A DNA stretch of 64,000 bases from Roseomonas sp. (GCA_020249285.1 JADCFX010000003.1:1-64000); one strand, 5' to 3'. Positions 42,058 to 52,552 are shown, counted from the first letter of the stretch. The notes: a model not told the origin generated them from the letters alone. Translations and numbers: made by a program.

Positions 42058-44175
42058 TCACCCGGCATCCAAGGGCGCCATGGAAAGATCATGGCCGAAA
42101 AGCCTGAGCAAAAGCCGCGCTGCCTGCCCGCGCGGGGAGGAGAGCGCGCCATCGCGGGTCAGCAGGGCTTCCGCATCCCGATGGGCAATCTGCACCAGCC
42201 GCGAAAACTCATCCGGGTCTTCCCGCGCATCAAACAGCCGGGCGCCGGGCAGGCCGGCTTGCCGCGCGCCCAAAGCATCGCCACCGCCGCGCGTTTTCAA
42301 ATCCTCCTCGGCGATCACGAAACCATCTTCGGTGTCGCGCAGCACCAAAAGGCGCCGCCTTTCGCCATCACTCAGGCCGGGGGAATGGACCAGCAGGCAG
42401 GAAGACGCTTCCTTGCCCCGCCCGACGCGCCCGCGGAGCTGATGCAGCGCCGCAAGCCCAAAGCGTTCCGCCTGTTCAATCAGCATGATGGTCGCTTCCG
42501 GCACATCCACGCCGACCTCAATGACGGTGGTGGCGACCAGGATATTGGTCCGCCCAGCGGCGAAATCGCCCAAGGCGGCTTCGCGCACCGAAACATCCTG
42601 CATGCCATGGGCCAGACCAACCCGGCCCGGGAAATGGGCGGAAAGCTCGGCAAAGCGGTCCTCGGCGGCGACACTGTCATCCTTTTCGCTGCCGGTGATG
42701 GCGCGCACCACCCAATAGGCCCGCGCGCCGCGCGCCACGGCCTCATGCAGCCGGGCGACAATTTCCGGCAGGCGTTCCTGGTTCAAGATGCGGGTCGCGA
42801 TGGGCTGGCGCCCGGCGGGTTTGCCAGCCATGCGGCTGACGGCCATTTCGCCCCATTGGGTCAGCAACAGCGTGCGGGGGATGGGCGTTGCGGTCATGAC
42901 CAGCATATCCGCCGCCTGGCCCTTTTCCGCCAGCAATAGGCGCTGCGCCACGCCGAAGCGGTGCTGTTCATCCACCACGGCCAGGCCCAGATCCTTGAAG
43001 GCCACCCCATCCTGAAACAGCGCATGGGTGCCAACCACGATGGGCAGCGTTCCATCCGCCAAGCCTTGCAGCACGCGGCGCCTTTCCTTGCCCTTCACAC
43101 TGCCGGCCAACAACGCCACTGGCACCCCTGCGGCGCCGCAAAGCCGCTCAAAACTTCGCAAATGCTGCCGCGCGAGCAATTCCGTCGGCGCCATCAAGGC
43201 GGCCTGGGCACCCGCTTCCACGGCCCGCAGCATGGCCATCAGCGCGACCAGGGTTTTGCCGGCGCCGACATCGCCTTGCAGCAGGCGCAGCATCCGCCTT
43301 GGCGCGGCCAGATCAGCATCAATCTCCGCCATGGCCTGAAGCTGGGAAGGCGTTGGCGCATGGCCAAAGGCGGCCAAAGCAGGGCCGCGCAGACGCTCAT
43401 TGCCCATCAGTGCCCGGCCCGGCCTTTCGCGAGACCGGCGCCGCACCAGGCCAAGGGCGATCTGCCCCGCCAGCAATTCATCATAGCCAAGCCGGCGGCG
43501 CGGCGCCTCGGCGCTTTGTGCCTGGGGCGCGTGCAGGGCGCGCAAAGCCTCGGCAAAGCCCGGCCAGGCTTCGCGCTTCAGCAACGGGCCATCCACCCAT
43601 TCCGGCAGATCCGGCAGCGCTTTCAGCGCCCCATCCAGCGCATCGGCCATATTCCGCCAGGAAAGCCCGGCCGTCAGTGGCCACATGGGCTGCCAAAGCG
43701 GGATGCTGAGCGGCGGTTCCACCAGCGGGTCCGCATCCAATTCCAATTGCCGGGCGCGCTGATAGGGTTTGAGCCGCCCCGCCACACGCCGCTCAGCGCC
43801 CTGCGGGAAGGCGCGCGCCAGCGCCGTGCCGGCCCAAGTAGCGCGGGAGAAGGAAATCAGCGCCACCGGATCAGCGCCACAGACCGCCGGCACCGTCCAG
43901 GGGCCGCGCCCGCCGCGCGCCGGTGCGCCGGTGATGCGGAGTTCCAGCGTGACTTCCTGGCCCTCAATCGCGCTCGCCAACCCGCGCAAAACCGGGCGAT
44001 GCTGCACCCGTTCCGGCAGATGCAGCAGCAAATCCAGCACCCGGCCACCGCCCGCCGCGCGCGTCAGCAATTCCGGCTTGCGCAGCCCAGGCAGGCTTTC
44101 GATTGGCGCCAATAGCTGCGCGAGGGGGTCCTCGGCGGTGTTGGTCGGTTCGGGGCGGGCTGACAGGATTCCCAT
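42058..44175 (-). CDS. recG: ATP-dependent DNA helicase RecG
   Basis: LLQGDVGAGKTLVALMAMLRAVEAGAQAALMAPTELLARQH, VDEQHRFGVAQR, MTATPIPRTL, QLRGRVGRGKEAS. Confidence 0.97.
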   Translation of the reverse strand: MGILSARPEPTNTAEDPLAQLLAPIESLPGLRKPELLTRAAGGGRVLDLLLHLPERVQHRPVLRGLASAIEGQEVTLELRITGAPARGGRGPWTVPAVCGADPVALISFSRATWAGTALARAFPQGAERRVAGRLKPYQRARQLELDADPLVEPPLSIPLWQPMWPLTAGLSWRNMADALDGALKALPDLPEWVDGPLLKREAWPGFAEALRALHAPQAQSAEAPRRRLGYDELLAGQIALGLVRRRSRERPGRALMGNERLRGPALAAFGHAPTPSQLQAMAEIDADLAAPRRMLRLLQGDVGAGKTLVALMAMLRAVEAGAQAALMAPTELLARQHLRSFERLCGAAGVPVALLAGSVKGKERRRVLQGLADGTLPIVVGTHALFQDGVAFKDLGLAVVDEQHRFGVAQRLLLAEKGQAADMLVMTATPIPRTLLLTQWGEMAVSRMAGKPAGRQPIATRILNQERLPEIVARLHEAVARGARAYWVVRAITGSEKDDSVAAEDRFAELSAHFPGRVGLAHGMQDVSVREAALGDFAAGRTNILVATTVIEVGVDVPEATIMLIEQAERFGLAALHQLRGRVGRGKEASSCLLVHSPGLSDGERRRLLVLRDTEDGFVIAEEDLKTRGGGDALGARQAGLPGARLFDAREDPDEFSRLVQIAHRDAEALLTRDGALSSPRGQAARLLLRLFGHDLSMAPLDAG

Positions 44176-44212
44176 CAGCCTCTATATGCCAGCGCCTTGA
44201 GACTAGAGCGAT

Positions 44213-44485
44213 ATGCCAGACCCAACAGAACTCGATGCCCGCCGCCGCCGCCTTGTTTTTCGCGCCCAGCATCGCGGCACCAAGGAAACCGATATCCTGA
44301 TCGGCGGCTTTGTCGCGCGCCATATCGGCAGCCTTTCGGATGCCGATGTGACGGCCTTGGAAGAAATCCTGGAACTCTGGGATGTGGATTTGGCCGATTG
44401 GCTTTCCGGCCGGCGCCCGATTCCCCCCGAACATGACCACCCGCTGCTTCGCCGGATCATGGCCGAAGCCAGCAGCGGGCCATGA
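44213..44485 (+). CDS. sdhE: FAD assembly factor SdhE
   Basis: RLVFRAQHRGTKETDILIGGF (RGxxE motif), ...LELWDVDLADWLSG. Confidence 0.93.
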   Translation: MPDPTELDARRRRLVFRAQHRGTKETDILIGGFVARHIGSLSDADVTALEEILELWDVDLADWLSGRRPIPPEHDHPLLRRIMAEASSGP

Positions 44486-47400
44486 AGCCGGTTACCATCC
44501 ATGGCGCGCCTGAGGGTTTCGATGCGCTGCTGGTCGCGCGTCGTCGGGCGGAGATTGAGGCACCCATCGCCCATGTCTGCCGCGATGATGCGCGCATGGC
44601 CCGCATGGCGGAGGCTTTGGGCTTCTTCGCGCCGGAGATTGAGGTGCTGCGCCTCCCGGCATGGGATTGCCTGCCCTATGATCGCGTTTCGCCCAATCCT
44701 GAAATCATCGCCGAACGTGTTGCGACGCTGACGCGGTTGTTGGAAGCACCGAAGCGCCCGCGCGTATTGCTCACCACCGTGAATGCGCTGGTGCAGAAAG
44801 TGGCGCCGCCTTCGGTGTTTGAAGGCGCCACACTTTCGCTGGAGAAATCCGGCCGCATCCAGCCGGAAAAGCTGACCGAATTTCTGGAAGCCAATGGCTA
44901 TCACCGCACCGGCACGGTGATGGAACATGGCGAATATGCTGTGCGCGGCGGCATTATTGATCTGTTTCCGGCGGGTGAGGCAGAGCCTTTGCGGCTCGAT
45001 TTCTTCGGTGATGAGATCGAGGATATGCGCCGCTTTGATACGGCCAACCAACGCAGCGGCAAGGTAGTACCCGCGCTTTCCTTGCGTCCCGTTGGTGAAG
45101 TGTTTTTGGATGAGGCATCGCGCACGCGCTTCCGCAGCGGCTACCGCGACTTATTCGGCGCGGCTGCGGCGGATGATCCGCTTTATGGCGCGATCAGTGC
45201 CGGGCGGCGCTATCCCGGCATGGAACATTGGGCTGGCCTGTTCCATGACAACATGGTGCCGCTATTGGACTATCTGCCGGGTGCCGAACTCAGCTTCGAT
45301 CACCAGGCTGAGGAAGTGCTGAAGGCGCGGCTTGAGATGATCACCGATCATTACGAAGCACGTCGCGTGCCTTCCCGCATTGGGGAAGGCGATGTGCCCT
45401 ATCGCCCCGCACCGCCTTCGACGCTTTATCTGGATGAAGCCGGCTGGGCAGCGATGCTGGCCGATTGCCGCGTGCTGCGCTTTTCGCCCTTCGCGGTACC
45501 GGATGGCATTGCCGCAGGCGGGCGCCCCGGCCCGCTTTTCGCCGAAGCCCGCAGCGCGGGGGAGAATGTTTTCGCCGCCTATGCCGCCATGGTGCAGGGC
45601 GAAGCCAAGGCCAAGCGCCGGCCTGTGCTGGCGGCCTGGTCGCGCGGGTCTCGTGAAAGGCTTGGCAATCTTTTGCGCGAAAATGGCGTGCGTGCCGAAG
45701 CGGCGGAGGATTGGAAAGCCGCGCGCGCGCTGCCGCCAGATGTTGTTGCCCTGGTGGTGATGGGGATTGAGCGCGGCTTTATTGCTGAAGGCATCGCTGT
45801 CACGGCTGAGCAGGATTTGCTCGGTGAACGTATCGCCCGCCCACCGCGCCGCCGCCGCAGGGCTGATCAATTCATCGCGGATGCGACGGAGATCGCCGAG
45901 GGTGATTTGGTGGTGCATCAGGATCACGGCATTGGCCGCTATGAAGGCCTTGTCACCATCGAAGTATCGGGCGCGCCGCATGATTGCCTGAAGCTGATTT
46001 ATGATGGCGGGGACAGGCTTTTTGTGCCTGTCGAGAATATCGAAATCCTCTCCCGCTTCGGTTCTGAAGGCATGGGGGTCGCTCTCGATAAGCTTGGCGG
46101 TGTTTCCTGGCAGAATCGTAAGGCCAAGGCCAAGTCACGCATTCGCGACATGGCCGCCGAGTTGATCCGCACCGCGGCCATGCGGCGCATGAAAGATGGC
46201 ACTTTGGCCACGCCGCCTGAGGGGATGTGGGATGAGTTTTGTGCCCGCTTCCCCTTTGCCGAGACGGAAGATCAATCCCGCGCCATTGCCGATGTGCTGG
46301 AAGACCTTTCTGCCGGAAGGCCCATGGATCGGCTGATTTGCGGCGATGTTGGCTTCGGCAAGACGGAAATCGCGCTGCGCGCTGCCTTTGTGGTGGCGAT
46401 GTCCGGCGCGCAAGTCGCGGTGGTGGTGCCGACCACGCTGCTCGCGCGCCAGCATCATCGCGTTTTCCAGAAGCGCTTTGAAGGTTTCCCCTTGCGAATC
46501 GCGCAACTCTCCCGCCTGGTGACGGCCAAGGATGCGGCGGAAACGCGGGAAGCCATGAAGCGCGGCGATATCAATATCGTCATCGGCACCCATGCGCTTT
46601 TGGCGAAGGGGATTGAATTTGCCGATCTCGGCCTGCTGGTGGTGGATGAGGAACAGCATTTTGGTGTGCGGCACAAGGAAGCGCTGAAGGCGCTGAAATC
46701 CGATGTGCATGTGCTGACGCTGACGGCCACGCCCATTCCGCGCACGTTGCAACTGGCGCTGACGGGCGTGCGTGAGATGAGCGTGATCGCAACGCCCCCG
46801 GTAGATAGGCTTGCGGTGCGCACCTTCATCATGCCTTGGGATGCGGTGGTGTTGCGCGAAGCCATCCAGCGCGAACGCTTTCGGGGCGGGCAGATTTTCT
46901 GCGTGGTGCCGCGCATTGAAGATATGGCGAAGCTTGCCGAACGCTTGGCGGAAATTGTGCCGGAAGCACGCATGGTGCAGGCCCATGGCCGCTTGACGCC
47001 GACCGAACTTGAACGCGTCATGACGGAATTCGGCGATGGCAAGCATGATATTTTGCTGTCCACCAATATCGTTGAAAGCGGCTTGGATATGCCGGCGGTG
47101 AATACGCTGATCATCCACCGCGCGGATATGTTTGGGCTCGCTCAGCTTTATCAGCTGCGCGGGCGCGTTGGGCGCGGCAAGCTGCGCGGTTATGCGTATC
47201 TTACCTGGCCGGAAGCGCATCGGCTTTCGGCGGCGGCGGAAAAGCGGCTGGAGGTGATGCAGACGCTGGATAATCTGGGTGCCGGCTTCACCTTGGCGTC
47301 GCATGATTTGGATATTCGCGGCGCGGGCAATCTGTTGGGTGAAGAACAATCCGGCCAGATCCGCGAAGTGGGTATCGAGCTTTACCAGCAAATGCTGGAA

Positions 47401-47913
47401 GAAGCCGTGGCGGATATCAAAGCCGGCGCCGAGGGGCAGGAGAGTGAGCGGGATTGGACGCCGCAGATCAACCTTGGCCTGCCGGTGCTGATCCCGGAAA
47501 ACTACGTGACCGACCTACCCGTGCGCCTTGGGCTTTATCGGCGTATCGGCGGTTTGGCGACCGATGGCGAGAATGACGCCATGGCGGCGGAATTGGCCGA
47601 TCGATTCGGCCCCTTGCCGGCGGAGGTTGAAAACCTGCTGCAAGTGGTCGCGATCAAACGGCTCTGTCGGGATTCGGGGGTGGAAAAGCTGGATGCTGGG
47701 CCGAAGGGGCTGGTGCTGAGCTTCCGGGGGCAGAATTTCGCCAATCCCGGCGGGCTGATTACCTGGATCCAGGGGCAGAAGGGGGCTGTGAAGCTCCGCC
47801 CCGATGCCAAGCTGGCGCTGATTCGCGATATGGACCTGGCGGAGCGGGTGAAGCGGGCGCGAGATTTGCTGCGCGTGCTGGCGCGGCTGGCGGGGGACAA
47901 TAAGCGCGTTTGA
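44482..47913 (+). CDS. mfd: Transcription-repair coupling factor Mfd
   Basis: 1143 aa; GDLVVHQDHGIGRYEGL, ICGDVGFGKTEIALRAAFV, VVDEEQHFGVRHKE, QLRGRVGRGKLRGYAYL. Confidence 0.98.
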   Translation: MKPVTIHGAPEGFDALLVARRRAEIEAPIAHVCRDDARMARMAEALGFFAPEIEVLRLPAWDCLPYDRVSPNPEIIAERVATLTRLLEAPKRPRVLLTTVNALVQKVAPPSVFEGATLSLEKSGRIQPEKLTEFLEANGYHRTGTVMEHGEYAVRGGIIDLFPAGEAEPLRLDFFGDEIEDMRRFDTANQRSGKVVPALSLRPVGEVFLDEASRTRFRSGYRDLFGAAAADDPLYGAISAGRRYPGMEHWAGLFHDNMVPLLDYLPGAELSFDHQAEEVLKARLEMITDHYEARRVPSRIGEGDVPYRPAPPSTLYLDEAGWAAMLADCRVLRFSPFAVPDGIAAGGRPGPLFAEARSAGENVFAAYAAMVQGEAKAKRRPVLAAWSRGSRERLGNLLRENGVRAEAAEDWKAARALPPDVVALVVMGIERGFIAEGIAVTAEQDLLGERIARPPRRRRRADQFIADATEIAEGDLVVHQDHGIGRYEGLVTIEVSGAPHDCLKLIYDGGDRLFVPVENIEILSRFGSEGMGVALDKLGGVSWQNRKAKAKSRIRDMAAELIRTAAMRRMKDGTLATPPEGMWDEFCARFPFAETEDQSRAIADVLEDLSAGRPMDRLICGDVGFGKTEIALRAAFVVAMSGAQVAVVVPTTLLARQHHRVFQKRFEGFPLRIAQLSRLVTAKDAAETREAMKRGDINIVIGTHALLAKGIEFADLGLLVVDEEQHFGVRHKEALKALKSDVHVLTLTATPIPRTLQLALTGVREMSVIATPPVDRLAVRTFIMPWDAVVLREAIQRERFRGGQIFCVVPRIEDMAKLAERLAEIVPEARMVQAHGRLTPTELERVMTEFGDGKHDILLSTNIVESGLDMPAVNTLIIHRADMFGLAQLYQLRGRVGRGKLRGYAYLTWPEAHRLSAAAEKRLEVMQTLDNLGAGFTLASHDLDIRGAGNLLGEEQSGQIREVGIELYQQMLEEAVADIKAGAEGQESERDWTPQINLGLPVLIPENYVTDLPVRLGLYRRIGGLATDGENDAMAAELADRFGPLPAEVENLLQVVAIKRLCRDSGVEKLDAGPKGLVLSFRGQNFANPGGLITWIQGQKGAVKLRPDAKLALIRDMDLAERVKRARDLLRVLARLAGDNKRV

Positions 47914-47948
47914 TTTTCAGTGGGTCTCGGCGCTATCAGGGTGTTGAT

Positions 47949-48021
47949 GGGCCTGTAGCTCAATGGTCAGAGCGGACCGCTCATAACGGTTTGGTTGCAG
48001 GTTCGAGTCCTGCCGGGCCCA
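47949..48021 (+). tRNA. tRNA with CAT anticodon, probable tRNA-Ile2 (lysidine-modified) rather than Met
   Basis: Complete cloverleaf GGGCCTG..GCTC/GAGC..GACCG-CTCATAA-CGGTT..GCAGG/CCTGC..CGGGCCC-A; Ile-like acceptor stem; CCA not encoded. Confidence 0.9.
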
Positions 48022-48046
48022 TTTTTGCCCGTAAACGGGCAAAAAT
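48021..48046. repeat. Perfect 11-bp-stem inverted repeat immediately 3' of tRNA-Ile2
   Basis: ATTTTTGCCCG-TAAA-CGGGCAAAAAT; right arm plus CCCCC (CGGGCAAAAATCCCCC, 48036-48051) recurs exactly at 48206-48221. Confidence 0.85.
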
Positions 48047-48074
48047 CCCCCGGAGGGCCGCGAGATTGGTTTGA

Positions 48075-48119
48075 GCGGCTGATACACTGCTTCGGCGCAC
48101 GCCTCCGCAGATCAGACGC
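48075..48119. repeat. Dispersed inverted-repeat-bounded element, copy 2 (between tRNA-Ile2 and tRNA-Pro)
   Basis: GCGGCTGAT...ATCAGACGC bounded 45-nt segment matching 142-188, shared CTCCGC(G/A)GATCAG(G/A)CGC end. Confidence 0.55.
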
Positions 48120-48267
48120 TAGGCCGCGAAGTTGAACCCTCGCGCGGCACTGCCGCGCGCGTTACGGGATTTTGTGAAAACCTTGATGATCACCTTGCGC
48201 CGCTCCGGGCAAAAATCCCCCGTGCCGAGGCACCCAACCTGCCGAGCTGCATCAATTTTCGAAAACA

Positions 48268-48345
<78 letters not shown>

Positions 48346-48451
48346 AACGCGCGCAACCTATGAGGAGCCGCGCTGCGGGGCAAGCCTTATCGGCGGCTTA
48401 CCCGAATTTTTGTCCGAGAGCGCAGAAGGCACCAGCGGATCGCGCCCGCCG

Positions 48452-51400
48452 CTACAACAACGACGTCTCCGCCAATTCAATCGCGCGGCCAAGGTCAACA
48501 CTCAACAGCCGCGACACGCCGCGTTCCTGCATGGTCACGCCATACAGCCGGTGCATCCGCCCCATCGTCAGCGGGTGGTGCGTCACGATCAGGAAGCGCG
48601 TGCCGCTTTCCGCTGCCATGGCGTCGAGCAAATCACAAAGCCGTTCCACATTCGCATCATCCAAGGGCGCATCCACTTCGTCCAACACGCAAACCGGCGC
48701 GGGGTTGCAGCGGAAGACCGCGAAAATCAGCGACAGCGCTGTCAATGCCTGTTCGCCACCGGATAGCAGCGACAGGGTGGATAGTTTTTTGCCCGGCGGT
48801 TCGGCGTAAATCTCAAGCCCCGCTTCCAGCGGGTCATCGGAACCAACGAGCGCCAGATGCGCGCGCCCGCCGCCAAACAGCCGCGTGAACAGGCTGCGGA
48901 ATTCGATATCCACACGGTCAAAAACCTCACGCAGACGCTCTCGGCCTTCGCGGTTCAAATGGCCGATGGAACCGCGCAGCTTGGCGATGGCATTCATCAC
49001 CTCATCACGGTCATGCGTGATCTGGCCGATGCGTTCTTCAATCTCCGCAATTTCGATATCCGCGCGCAGATTAACCGGGCCCATTTCGTCGCGCTCACGC
49101 ACCAGGCGTTCCACTTTGCGCCGCGCCTTGGCTTCCGCAACATCGGAAAGCTCTTCAGGGGCCGGCGGCAATTCTGCACCCTCACCAAGCCTTTCCGCGA
49201 TGCGCGCAGCAACAGCGGCTGAAGCGGTTTCGGCGGCTTCCGTCGCGGCTTGGGCGCGTACTTGTTCTTCACGCGCCAAAGCAAAGCCCGTGTCAGCGCT
49301 GCGGCGCGCCTGGCTACCTTCACTCACACGCCGTTCAGCGGCGGCAAGTGCGGTGGTAGCGGTGGCATGTGCTTCGCTGGCTTGTTCCAGCAGCCGCGCG
49401 GCTTCGGCGCGGCGGAGTGCTGCCGCTTCCGGTGCGGCGGCCAGCGCATCACGCTCGGCCTCCGCCTCCGCGTCGCGCCGGCGCAGATCAGCGACGCGGG
49501 CCGAAGCATCTTCCGCGCGTGCAGCCCAAAGGCTTGCTTCATTGGCAAGGCTTGCGCGGCGTGCAGCGATGGAACCCACCTCAGCCGCCAAGGCGCCTTG
49601 CGCGTCTCGCGAAGCAGCCTCTGCCGCGCGCTGTTCCGCCAGATTGGCGCGCGCCGCTTCAACCGTTTCACGAAGATGCGCCAGATCAGGCGCGGCTTCG
49701 CGCGCTTGCGCAGCGTTCGTCCGCGCGGCTTCAGCTTCGGCCAATTCCGCGCCGATGCGTTCCAATTGCGGGGCCAGGGCAGCGAGGCGGTTTTCCACCT
49801 CAGACGCGCGATTCAGCAGTGCTGCCTGACGCTGGCGCGCTTCCGCCAGCGCCATCTCAGCGCGACGCCGCGCTTCCCGCGCTGTGGCCTCAGCATTGCG
49901 CGCCTCGGCTTCCGCACGGGCGGCCACTTGTTCTGCCTGGCGCAGCAGCACGATATCGGGGCGCGTGGTGTAAAGCGCCTCAGCTTCGGCTCGTGCGGCA
50001 TCGGCTTCCGCGCGGTCTTCGGCAAGGCGCGCCAATTGCGGTTCAAGCGCTGCGATGCGGCTTTCGGCGCGGGCATCGCGTGCGGCCAATTCACCCTCAG
50101 CCCGGCGCGCAGCAGATGCTGCGACTTCAGCGGCGCTACGCGCATTGCGCGCGGCGGCTTCGGCGCTGGCGGCTTCCGCTTCCGCGGCTTCGGCGGCGAT
50201 GCGCGCGGCTTCCGCTTCCGCCGCCGTCACTTCGGCCTGATCCAAACGCGCTTCAGCCGCACGCAGCGCATTGCGTTGCGCAAGCCGCACAGCACCCGGC
50301 GTGGGTGTGCCGGCGTGATGCGTATGACCATCCCAGCGCCAGACGGCGCCTTCTTCTGTCACCAAAGCCTGACCAGGGCGCAGCCCCGCTTGCAGCGCCG
50401 CACCATCCATGCCGCGCGCGAGCAAACCCACTTGCGAAAGCGCACGCGCCAAGGCCGCCGGTGCTTCCACCAGTCGAGACAAAGGCACCGCGCCATCGGG
50501 CAAAGCTTGTGCGACAGCAAGCGGCGGCAGGTTGCGCCAATGCCGCGCCGCAGCGGCATCGGCGGGGCTTTCCAAAGCCTCACCCAAAGCAGCGCCAAGG
50601 GCGGCTTCCAAGCCGGGTGGCACACGCACCTGATCCAGAATGGGTTGGGCGGAGGCCGTGCCGCGTGCTTCCAACACTTCTGTCAGCGCCGCCACTTCAG
50701 CCGCGATGCGCGCGCGCGCCGCACCCGCTTCGGCGGCATTGCGGCGCGCTTGCACCAAGGCTTCAGATGCTGTGGCGCGTGCCGCTTCCGCTTCAGTCAA
50801 CCGCGCCGCGCTGCTGATCAGGGTCGCTTCTGCCAAGCGTGCGGAGGAATGCGCGGCATCGCGCGCGACCTCAGGAATGCGTTCAGCAAGCGCGGCATCG
50901 CGTTCAGAGGAAAGGGCAGCATATTGCGCGACAATGCGCCGATGGCGGTCATCAGCGGCCTGCAGCGCGGCTTCGCGGCGCGCGGCTTCGGCGCTGGCTT
51001 CCTCCGCAGCACGGCGCGCTTCGGCGTGTTTGGCGACGGCTTCGGTACGCGTGGCTTCCGCCTGTTCCAAAGCTTCACGCGCCGCAGTGAAGCCCGCTTC
51101 AGCTTCGTCAACATGCAGCGCGGCGGCTTGTTTTTCCGCGTCCGTAACCGCGCGTGCCTCTGCGGCGTCGCGATCCGCACTCAGCGCCGCATGGGCTTCG
51201 CGCGCGCGCCGCAGCCGTATTTCAGCCGCGGCCAATTCGCCTTCCGCGGCCTGCAATTGCGCTGCACCTGCGGCAGCGGCTTCTGTTGCCTGATTGGCAG
51301 CGCGTTCAGCATCCCGCACCGCTTCACTTGCCTCCGCAAGCGCGGTGGCGGCTGCGTCACGCCGCGCGGGCAGGGCGGCTTCGCGTTCAACCAGCCCCGC

Positions 51401-52552
51401 GTCTTCCTCCGTGATGCGCGCGCGTGCGGCATCGGCATCCTGCGCCAGAGCCTCAGCATGCGACAGATCCTGGCGGAGTTCGGCCAAGCGCGCTTCGGCG
51501 GCTTCAAGTGCGGCACGGGCGCGGCTTTCCTCGGCTTCCATGCCTTCCGCTTCAACGCGGCGGCGTTCCAAAGCGGTGCGCGCAGCGGCTTCATCGGTGC
51601 GCGGTGTGGCAAGCCCTTGTTCGGCTTCATGCAGCGCAATGGCCGCGGCTTCCGCTTCCTGTTCTGCCGCGCTTGTCGCGCTGCGCGCAGCTGCCAGCGC
51701 GCTTGCGGCGGTGGAAAGCGCGGTATCGGCGCGGGCGGCCAAAAGTGCCAGCCATTCGCCTTCCGCTTGCCGCACAAGGCCCGAGATATTGCGATAGCGA
51801 TTGGCCTGGCGCGCCTGGCGTTGCAGCCCCTGGCGCTGCGCATCCAATTGGCCGAGCAAATCTTCCGCGCGCGACAGATTGGTTTCCGCCTGACGCAGCT
51901 TCAATTCCGCTTCATGGCGGCGCGTGCGCAGCCCGGCAATGCCGGCGGCTTCTTCCAAAACGCCGCGCCGGTCATCGGGCTTGGCCTGGATCAGTGCGGC
52001 AACACGGCCCTGGCTGACAAGCGCAGAGGACCGCGCGCCGGAACCGATATCGGCGAACATTGTCTGCACATCGCGCGCGCGCAATTCCTTGCCATTCACG
52101 CGGAAATTGCTGCCCTCGCCCCGCGAAATCCGGCGCGTCACTTCCAATTCAGCGATGTCGTTATTGGGTGCCGGCGCCAACCCTGCCGCATCTTCCAAAA
52201 ACAGCATCACTTCCGCGACATTGCGCCCGGCGCGGGTTGCGGTGCCGGCGAAAATCACATCATCCATTTCGCCGCCGCGCATGGCCTTGGGCGAGGTTTC
52301 CCCCATGGCCCAGCGCAGCGCTTCAACAACATTGGATTTGCCGCAGCCATTGGGGCCGACAATGCCCGTCAGCCCTGGTAGAACCTCAACCGTTGTCGCT
52401 TCCGCGAAGGATTTGAAGCCGGCGATGCGGATGCGGGAAAGTTTCGCGTTATGTGAGGCGCGGGCCTGGTCTTCGCTGCGCGCTGCTTCCGCTTCGGGCG
52501 TGCTGATTTCTGCTTCGGTGTCTGCCGGGGCGGGGGGGATCGCTTCTTCCAT
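48452..52552 (-). CDS. smc: Chromosome segregation protein SMC
   Basis: IAGFKSFAEATTVEVLPGLTGIVGPNGCGKSNVVEALRWAMGE; long Ala/Glu-rich coiled coil; LSLLSGGEQALTALSLIFAVFRCNPAPVCVLDEVDAPLDDANVERL. Confidence 0.97.
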   Translation of the reverse strand: MEEAIPPAPADTEAEISTPEAEAARSEDQARASHNAKLSRIRIAGFKSFAEATTVEVLPGLTGIVGPNGCGKSNVVEALRWAMGETSPKAMRGGEMDDVIFAGTATRAGRNVAEVMLFLEDAAGLAPAPNNDIAELEVTRRISRGEGSNFRVNGKELRARDVQTMFADIGSGARSSALVSQGRVAALIQAKPDDRRGVLEEAAGIAGLRTRRHEAELKLRQAETNLSRAEDLLGQLDAQRQGLQRQARQANRYRNISGLVRQAEGEWLALLAARADTALSTAASALAAARSATSAAEQEAEAAAIALHEAEQGLATPRTDEAAARTALERRRVEAEGMEAEESRARAALEAAEARLAELRQDLSHAEALAQDADAARARITEEDAGLVEREAALPARRDAAATALAEASEAVRDAERAANQATEAAAAGAAQLQAAEGELAAAEIRLRRAREAHAALSADRDAAEARAVTDAEKQAAALHVDEAEAGFTAAREALEQAEATRTEAVAKHAEARRAAEEASAEAARREAALQAADDRHRRIVAQYAALSSERDAALAERIPEVARDAAHSSARLAEATLISSAARLTEAEAARATASEALVQARRNAAEAGAARARIAAEVAALTEVLEARGTASAQPILDQVRVPPGLEAALGAALGEALESPADAAAARHWRNLPPLAVAQALPDGAVPLSRLVEAPAALARALSQVGLLARGMDGAALQAGLRPGQALVTEEGAVWRWDGHTHHAGTPTPGAVRLAQRNALRAAEARLDQAEVTAAEAEAARIAAEAAEAEAASAEAAARNARSAAEVAASAARRAEGELAARDARAESRIAALEPQLARLAEDRAEADAARAEAEALYTTRPDIVLLRQAEQVAARAEAEARNAEATAREARRRAEMALAEARQRQAALLNRASEVENRLAALAPQLERIGAELAEAEAARTNAAQAREAAPDLAHLRETVEAARANLAEQRAAEAASRDAQGALAAEVGSIAARRASLANEASLWAARAEDASARVADLRRRDAEAEAERDALAAAPEAAALRRAEAARLLEQASEAHATATTALAAAERRVSEGSQARRSADTGFALAREEQVRAQAATEAAETASAAVAARIAERLGEGAELPPAPEELSDVAEAKARRKVERLVRERDEMGPVNLRADIEIAEIEERIGQITHDRDEVMNAIAKLRGSIGHLNREGRERLREVFDRVDIEFRSLFTRLFGGGRAHLALVGSDDPLEAGLEIYAEPPGKKLSTLSLLSGGEQALTALSLIFAVFRCNPAPVCVLDEVDAPLDDANVERLCDLLDAMAAESGTRFLIVTHHPLTMGRMHRLYGVTMQERGVSRLLSVDLGRAIELAETSLL

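Noticed and set aside
41440-42939. 499-aa + strand ORF opposite ABC ATPase and recG
   Set aside because: Antisense shadow spanning two real genes and their intergenic gap
46135-47391. 418-aa minus-strand ORF opposite mfd
   Set aside because: Antisense shadow ORF with His/Arg-rich low-complexity translation
49250-52381. 1043-aa open frame on + strand opposite smc
   Set aside because: Shadow ORF created by GC-rich Ala/Glu/Arg codons of the smc coiled coil; low-complexity translation with no recognisable domain; smc frame is certain
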